A stretch of 43,265 nt of DNA from Chloroflexaceae bacterium (GTDB taxonomy: Bacteria > Chloroflexota > Chloroflexia > Chloroflexales > Chloroflexaceae). Both the position numbers and the translations under genes were made by a program. The notes below the pieces were generated by a model, which worked only from the letters and a program-made list of their open reading frames with translations, did no database searches and had not been told where the DNA came from. This document shows, piece after piece, positions 39,325 to 43,265 of this stretch. The stretch's first letter is position 1, and each line of letters begins with the position of its first letter. The stretch lies in assembly GCA_012031225.1 (NCBI GenBank), contig JAAUTZ010000022.1, positions 1 through 43,265 on the forward strand, given 5' to 3'.

Positions 39325-40101
39325 ATGACGCTTGCAATTGATCTACATGGCAAGAAAGCCCTTGTTGTCGGGATTGCCAACGAAAGCAGCATCGCCTATG
39401 CGTGTGCCAAAGCCTTTCGACAGGCGGGCGCGGAATTGGCGATCACGTACCTGAATGAGAAATCCGAGCGGTTTGTACGTCCGGTTGCCGAAGAACTCGA
39501 AGCCGCTATCTTTATGCCGATGGACGTGCTGAAAGAGGGCGAACTCGAAGTAGTGTTTGAGCGCATCACGCAGGAGTGGGGCCAGCTAGATGTGCTGCTG
39601 CACTCGATTGCGTTTGCCCCGCGTGAGGACCTGCACGGGCGCGTGATTGACACCTCGCTCGAAGGCTTCAAGATCGCTATTGATGTCTCCGCGCACTCGT
39701 TTGTCCGCATGGCCCGCCTTGCCGAGCCGCTGATGAAAGAGCGCGGCGGCAGCATGATGACGCTGACCTACTACGGCTCGACCCGCGTGATTGACACCTA
39801 CAATATGATGGGGCCGGTCAAAGCCTGCCTCGAAGCCCTGACCCGCGAAGTCGCTTCGGAAGTGGGCATGCACGGCATCCGCGTCAATGCGATCTCGCCG
39901 GGCCCCGTGAAGACGCGGGCGGCATCCGGCATTGATGATTTCGACAAGCTGCTCGACGAAGCCGCGCAGAAGGCTCCCCAGCGCAGCCTCATCACGATTG
40001 AGGATGTTGGCCCACTGGCGGCATTCCTTGCCAGCGATTTAGCCCATGCAATCACGGGCGAGACGATCTTCGTGGATCACGGCTACAACATCGTGGCCTA
40101 G
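39325..40101 (+). CDS. fabI: enoyl-ACP reductase, FabI type
   Basis: The 258-residue short-chain dehydrogenase-like enzyme uses NAD(P)H to reduce trans-2-enoyl-ACP. It has the atypical nucleotide loop VVGIANESSIAYACAKAF, LHSIAFAPR and the Y-x6-K pair Tyr159/Lys166 (TYNMMGPVK); the upstream Tyr149/150 matches the substrate-shielding Tyr of FabI. AAGGAG lies nine bases before the ATG. As the last gene of the DUF3141 operon it may serve that pathway rather than, or besides, bulk fatty acid synthesis. Confidence 0.92.
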   Translation: MTLAIDLHGKKALVVGIANESSIAYACAKAFRQAGAELAITYLNEKSERFVRPVAEELEAAIFMPMDVLKEGELEVVFERITQEWGQLDVLLHSIAFAPREDLHGRVIDTSLEGFKIAIDVSAHSFVRMARLAEPLMKERGGSMMTLTYYGSTRVIDTYNMMGPVKACLEALTREVASEVGMHGIRVNAISPGPVKTRAASGIDDFDKLLDEAAQKAPQRSLITIEDVGPLAAFLASDLAHAITGETIFVDHGYNIVA

Positions 40102-40131
40102 CCGGATTGGGATTTTCGGTACGGGGCAAAA

Positions 40132-40157
40132 CGGGCGAGGGCTTACCCCCTCGCCCG
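40132..40157. terminator. 10-bp terminator hairpin after fabI
   Basis: CGGGCGAGGG and CCCTCGCCCG pair perfectly over CTTACC. It lies between the converging fabI (ends 40101) and small-protein (ends 40194) genes and can serve both. Confidence 0.7.
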
Positions 40158-40193
40158 CCGCTCCCTACGATCTACGAGGATGCTGTCCCGTGT

Positions 40194-40649
40194 CTACTGC
40201 ATCGCCGCCTTGATCAGATCGAGGAACTTGGCTTCACCTTCGCTCACACCGGCTCCTTCCGAGCCAAAGTACCCCAATTCACCTGCGGCATCCGCCACCT
40301 TGTCCAACACCTGTAGCACCGCATCTTGGTACGTCGTCGCCTCATCGGGCGAGACGCTGGCAATCGCCTGCGCGGCTTTTTTCACTGCCGCCAGTGCCGC
40401 ATCCTGCAATGCGCCCGTGCTACCATCCAGCGCACCCGTCACCTGTGCTTGGCGGCTGCCGGGGTTGCTCGCCAGCAACGCCTGCACAATCGCGCTATCG
40501 GGATACTGCGTGCCCAGTTCATTCATTGCCGCTACCATCACCGGAAACTCGCGCCGCGTCCCGCCCTGCTCTGCTGCCATCATCGCTGTTGCCGCCGTGT
40601 AAAATGACTCGACGACTGCCGCCATGTCCGCTTCGGTAAAGTTTGCCAT
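40194..40649 (-). CDS. small alanine-rich helical protein of unknown function
   Basis: The 151-residue acidic, Ala-rich protein begins MANFTEADMAAVVESFYTAA and is helical throughout, with no membrane segment. The C-terminus (GVSEGEAKFLDLIKAAM) looks like the last helix of TerB-type helical bundles, but the resemblance is weak. AAAGG lies eleven bases before ATG 40649 and two bases before an alternative ATG at 40658, so the start is uncertain. An open frame back to 40946 overlaps the methyltransferase gene and is not believed. It is a single-gene unit converging on fabI. Confidence 0.65.
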   Translation of the reverse strand: MANFTEADMAAVVESFYTAATAMMAAEQGGTRREFPVMVAAMNELGTQYPDSAIVQALLASNPGSRQAQVTGALDGSTGALQDAALAAVKKAAQAIASVSPDEATTYQDAVLQVLDKVADAAGELGYFGSEGAGVSEGEAKFLDLIKAAMQ

Positions 40650-40830
40650 TTGTCGCATGACCTTTCTGTGATTACCTATGAGTGTGGGTATTGCTTGCGT
40701 CACACAGTTACGGATCATATTATGCACAACATAGGCGGCGGTGCAAGTTGGGGGCGGGGGGGGGCTATCGTCCAAGCCTCTACATTGACCTGTCCTGCTT
40801 AGAGGTAGATGGATGAGCCATAGCACCATA

Positions 40831-41775
40831 TCAAAGTAGGACCAACTGCTCGCCAGAGAATGAGCGAGCTGAGTGGATCGGCTGTAGATGCGCGAATTGG
40901 ACAATTGTATCAGCAACATAGCGTGCTTGCTGGACGGGAACAGCATTGCCGATCATCTGCTCAACATCGGATTTTGTTCCTGCGAAGATAAAGTCTGGGG
41001 GGAATGTTTGAATCAGGCTACGCTCTACAGTAGTAAGCGGGCGTATATCAGGTGAAATAGGGGCAGTATCGCCCGGATGACTCGTATAATTGGGTGGGAT
41101 CGGGCGATTGACACCTCGAATAGTTGGGCTTGGTTCATCAATACTAAAGACTGCTCGGCGTTGATAGCTTCGAGGATGCCTGTAGTAATGTTCGATACCT
41201 AAACGTGTTCCAAAGTAATCGCGGAGCGTTAGCGGTTTTGGAGCCAGTCTCTGCTGAAGTAGCCAGAATAACTCATTATCTGCACCGCCGTAGTGCCCGA
41301 TAGCAAACAATCGCTTGCGATACTGAGGGACACCGCACAGGCTAGCATCAAGAATCATCTCAGTCAGACCATATCCTGCTTCGCGCAGCATTTGACGAGC
41401 GTTATACCATGTTGCGCTGGTCGCTGCGCGGGCGACATTCTCCATAACAAACCATTTAGGACGAAGATAGGCAACAATTTCAGCGAAGGTTATGGTGAGA
41501 AACGAACGTCCTTGTTGTTCATCCCGCTTTCCAGCCGATGAGAAATCTTGGCAGGGTGGCCCACCGATGATCATATCAGGTGCAATATCGTTCAAAAGGT
41601 CAGTATGTGCTCGCCAGTGATGTAAATCACACGCAATCGCTGGGTGGGAGAAGTTTTGTTGATACACATTGAGTGCTGCGTGCCAATGCTCAAATGCTGC
41701 ACACAGCGTATATCCCGCTTGCACAAAACCCAACGACAATCCGCCACATCCTGCGAAGAGGTCAATAATACGCAT
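40831..41775 (-). CDS. DNA (cytosine-5) methyltransferase
   Basis: The 314-residue enzyme methylates C5 of cytosine in DNA. Motifs are in canonical order: I DLFAGCGGLSLG, IV GGPPCQDFSSAGKR with nucleophile Cys75, VI MENVARA, VIII QYRKRLFAIGH, a short target-recognition region (about 170-270) and X MIGNAVP. AAGG precedes the ATG. It begins nine bases after the stop of the HindVP-type endonuclease, so both form one R-then-M operon. The site is inferred from the partner to be near GRCGYC. The gene is AT-richer than its neighbours, as expected for a mobile restriction system. Confidence 0.93.
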   Translation of the reverse strand: MRIIDLFAGCGGLSLGFVQAGYTLCAAFEHWHAALNVYQQNFSHPAIACDLHHWRAHTDLLNDIAPDMIIGGPPCQDFSSAGKRDEQQGRSFLTITFAEIVAYLRPKWFVMENVARAATSATWYNARQMLREAGYGLTEMILDASLCGVPQYRKRLFAIGHYGGADNELFWLLQQRLAPKPLTLRDYFGTRLGIEHYYRHPRSYQRRAVFSIDEPSPTIRGVNRPIPPNYTSHPGDTAPISPDIRPLTTVERSLIQTFPPDFIFAGTKSDVEQMIGNAVPVQQARYVADTIVQFAHLQPIHSARSFSGEQLVLL

Positions 41776-41784
41776 CACTGAACC

Positions 41785-42864
41785 TTACATAAACAGATCG
41801 GGTGAATTGACGAGAATTGCGTCGAGCCGCCGCTCTGGGCTGAGAAATCGCTGCCCATTGCCCAAAATGATCTGACCAACCGCAGTTTTGTGGATGCGTG
41901 GATGGGTCAACTCTGGGCAGGTCATGTAATGGTGGGTACGTCGCCCGCTAATAGCGAACGCTTTATCATTCTTGGTGTCATAGCTCAAATGGTCAAGAAT
42001 AGCTCTATAATTAATTTTTCCATTGTTGGCAAAGTCCCACAACATCTTCATTAACCACACAACAGATCGCCCGATTCGCTTGAATGTATCGGGACGCTTA
42101 TCACTTTCTGCTTCTTCTACCATAAGTTGTGCAATAGCGAGGTTGCTCCATACAAATATGTCAAAGCAGTTGTCTGCCAATATGCTTGATTTGCCTTGTG
42201 TTTTCCAGATTGGCTGCACGAGTAATGGTAGCTGTCCGTAATGATGCGTTCCAACTAGCGCACGTACACCTTGAAGCAAATTCGGCAAATGCTTCTTAAC
42301 GAGGGCAATATCAGTCCAATCTGAAATTGGCGTGCATGTTGGTGCAAGTCGTTGATGCAGCACAGCTTGATCTGCGTGGGTGCTATACCAATTAGCAATA
42401 CTGAGACATACATACACAATGGTGTCTGGGCGTACAACAAGTTCACTGCCATACCACTTGTCACCAAGCTCACACGTCGTATTATCAGGCAGTGCAGTCA
42501 GCTTGATTTCTAATGCACGAATACTATCACGCCGAGGCGTGCTAAGGTCTTGGATCACAACGTCAATTCGTGGTATCGTCTCAATCACAAATGGGTTATA
42601 GGGTGCAAAGGGTTGTTCAAAACCGAAGTGAATAGTTGGCTGCAACGGTTCAAGTCCAAAGAGGTCTTGAACACTGACATATCCTTGCACAATTGAGTTC
42701 ATCGGACTGACGGAAAGGTAAACAGGTTGTAGTGATTGATGAAACATATAGCAAGCAAGAGCAACCGGAAATGAACTGTTAAACTTATTCTTGCTCCAGT
42801 GCTCAGGGAGCGCAAAATTACGATTGGAATTGGTGATGCCAAACAGCCCTGCTTGCGATGTCAT
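41785..42864 (-). CDS. type II restriction endonuclease, HindVP family
   Basis: The 359-residue protein opens with GLFGITNSNRNFALPEHWSK and NKFNSSFPVALACYM, which I recognise as the N-terminal signature of the HindVP/HgiDI family cutting GRCGYC. A possible nuclease core is IPRIDVVIQDL followed by ALEIKLTALPD, a D-x(n)-ExK pattern. It precedes a C5-cytosine methyltransferase in one transcript. GAGAAG lies eight bases before ATG 42864; an ATG at 42879 is an alternative. HgiDI comes from Herpetosiphon, another member of the Chloroflexi. Low GC marks it as probably acquired. Confidence 0.8.
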   Translation of the reverse strand: MTSQAGLFGITNSNRNFALPEHWSKNKFNSSFPVALACYMFHQSLQPVYLSVSPMNSIVQGYVSVQDLFGLEPLQPTIHFGFEQPFAPYNPFVIETIPRIDVVIQDLSTPRRDSIRALEIKLTALPDNTTCELGDKWYGSELVVRPDTIVYVCLSIANWYSTHADQAVLHQRLAPTCTPISDWTDIALVKKHLPNLLQGVRALVGTHHYGQLPLLVQPIWKTQGKSSILADNCFDIFVWSNLAIAQLMVEEAESDKRPDTFKRIGRSVVWLMKMLWDFANNGKINYRAILDHLSYDTKNDKAFAISGRRTHHYMTCPELTHPRIHKTAVGQIILGNGQRFLSPERRLDAILVNSPDLFM

Positions 42865-42902
42865 ACGGTTACTTCTCATTATGTTCAGAACTAATCTGTA
42901 CT

Positions 42903-42911
42903 AGTATAGCA
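42903..42911 (-). promoter_or_regulatory. extended -10 promoter of the restriction-modification operon
   Basis: The - strand reads TGCTATACT, a TG-N-TATACT extended -10 box, 39 bases before the ATG at 42864. No good -35 box is seen, which an extended -10 can tolerate. Confidence 0.5.
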
Positions 42912-43086
42912 CACAAATAGCTTTTCACGAGCGTTACAAGTGGGCCATCCAAGCGTGGCGTAGCAGGTATGTTCAGTCGCCATGCTGCGCTACGTGGGGC
43001 TGTGAACGGCTTAATTTCCGCTATCCATAAGCGGGTTATGCTGCGTCTTGCGAGCTGGAATGATCCGGCTGCTCGCCTCAGCCAGC

Positions 43087-43114
43087 GGCGTGATCCGCGC
43101 CGCCGGATCACGCC
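43087..43114. terminator. perfect 11-bp hairpin before the glycosyltransferase promoter
   Basis: GGCGTGATCCG and CGGATCACGCC flank CGCCGC. It stands 25 bases before the -35 box at 43139, with no gene ending nearby on the + strand, so an operator or insulator role is as likely as termination. Confidence 0.4.
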
Positions 43115-43138
43115 CACCGCTACCACACAGCCGCATCC

Positions 43139-43167
43139 TTGCACCGCCCCCGCGCCTGCGGTACAAT
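43139..43167 (+). promoter_or_regulatory. promoter of the glycosyltransferase gene
   Basis: TTGCAC (43139-43144) and TACAAT (43162-43167) are 17 bases apart. The start is expected near 43174, with GGAG at 43196-43199. Confidence 0.55.
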
Positions 43168-43207
43168 AGCATCGTTTGGGAAACTGCACCGGATCGGAGT
43201 TCGTGCC

Positions 43208-43265
43208 GTGCCGCACAAAATATTGATGATCGCCCCAACCAGCTTCTTTTCTGATTATGGCTGCC
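43208..43265 (+). CDS. start of a glycosyltransferase (partial)
   Basis: A GTG at 43208, eight bases after GGAG, opens PHKILMIAPTSFFSDYGC before the window ends. KILMIAPTxFFxxxGC is the usual N-terminal strand and loop of GT-B family 4 glycosyltransferases in Chloroflexi. Only nineteen codons are present, so the class is inferred and the sugar is unknown. Confidence 0.5.
   Translation, partial: MPHKILMIAPTSFFSDYGC

Larger units (their letters stand above)
42865..43207. other. intergenic region between the restriction operon and a glycosyltransferase
   Basis: No gene is supported here. It holds the restriction-operon promoter (42903-42911), a perfect 11-bp hairpin GGCGTGATCCG/CGGATCACGCC (43087-43097 and 43104-43114) and the glycosyltransferase promoter (43139-43167). 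Confidence 0.5.

Noticed and set aside
40650-40946. 99-residue extension of the small alanine-rich protein
   Set aside because: It overlaps the end of the methyltransferase gene on the same strand and has no family-like composition.

Overview
The window looks like chromosomal DNA of a phototrophic-type Chloroflexi (class Chloroflexia, Chloroflexus/Roseiflexus/Herpetosiphon neighbourhood). The evidence is a GC-rich genome with an RFN-controlled ribX-ribY riboflavin transporter, a bacterial translin homologue, a DUF3141/Pta/AckA/FabI operon and a restriction-modification pair of the type known from Herpetosiphon. This assignment is inference from gene content; no 16S gene is present.

Layout. 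1-1140 is a foreign-looking block: a broken recQ fragment, a NarL-type response regulator and the last codons of its histidine kinase. It ends abruptly inside the Gly/Arg-rich linker of infB, so both the kinase and infB are cut at about 1130-1145. 1140-6152 is a translation/RNA operon on the + strand (infB, rbfA, a small-domain methyltransferase, nrnA, truB). 6109-12660 holds a dCache-HAMP-STAS sensor, a universal stress protein, a large membrane protein, an EamA transporter and radC. 12818-15196 is the riboflavin uptake operon (- strand): promoter, FMN riboswitch, leader hairpins, ribX, ribY. 15237-28562 is a - strand housekeeping block: rpoB-rpoC, clpC and a four-domain S1 protein. 28651-32432 has an orphan OmpR-type regulator, a class III aminotransferase, a 670-base interval rich in hairpins without a convincing gene, and a PIG-L deacetylase. 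32486-34266 is an AT-richer accessory cluster: a translin-family protein, a small protein with an ADP-ribosyltransferase-like pattern and a protein made of two tandem repeats. 34542-40101 is a four-gene + strand operon: PhaC-like DUF3141 protein, phosphotransacylase, acetate kinase, FabI. 40194-43265 has a small alanine-rich protein, a C5-cytosine methyltransferase with a HindVP-family endonuclease (AT-richer, probably acquired) and the start of a glycosyltransferase.

How the genes work together. Two coherent systems stand out beyond housekeeping. The ribX-ribY operon is gated by an FMN aptamer, and its leader can form mutually exclusive hairpins. The DUF3141-phosphotransacylase-acetate kinase-FabI operon could link acyl-CoA, acyl-phosphate and ATP to an alpha/beta-hydrolase resembling polyhydroxyalkanoate synthase; its function is not established. 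The translin / ART-like / duplicated-protein cluster is the best candidate for an undescribed system, possibly a toxin-immunity or RNA-targeting module. No tRNA, rRNA, CRISPR array or intact insertion sequence was recognised.
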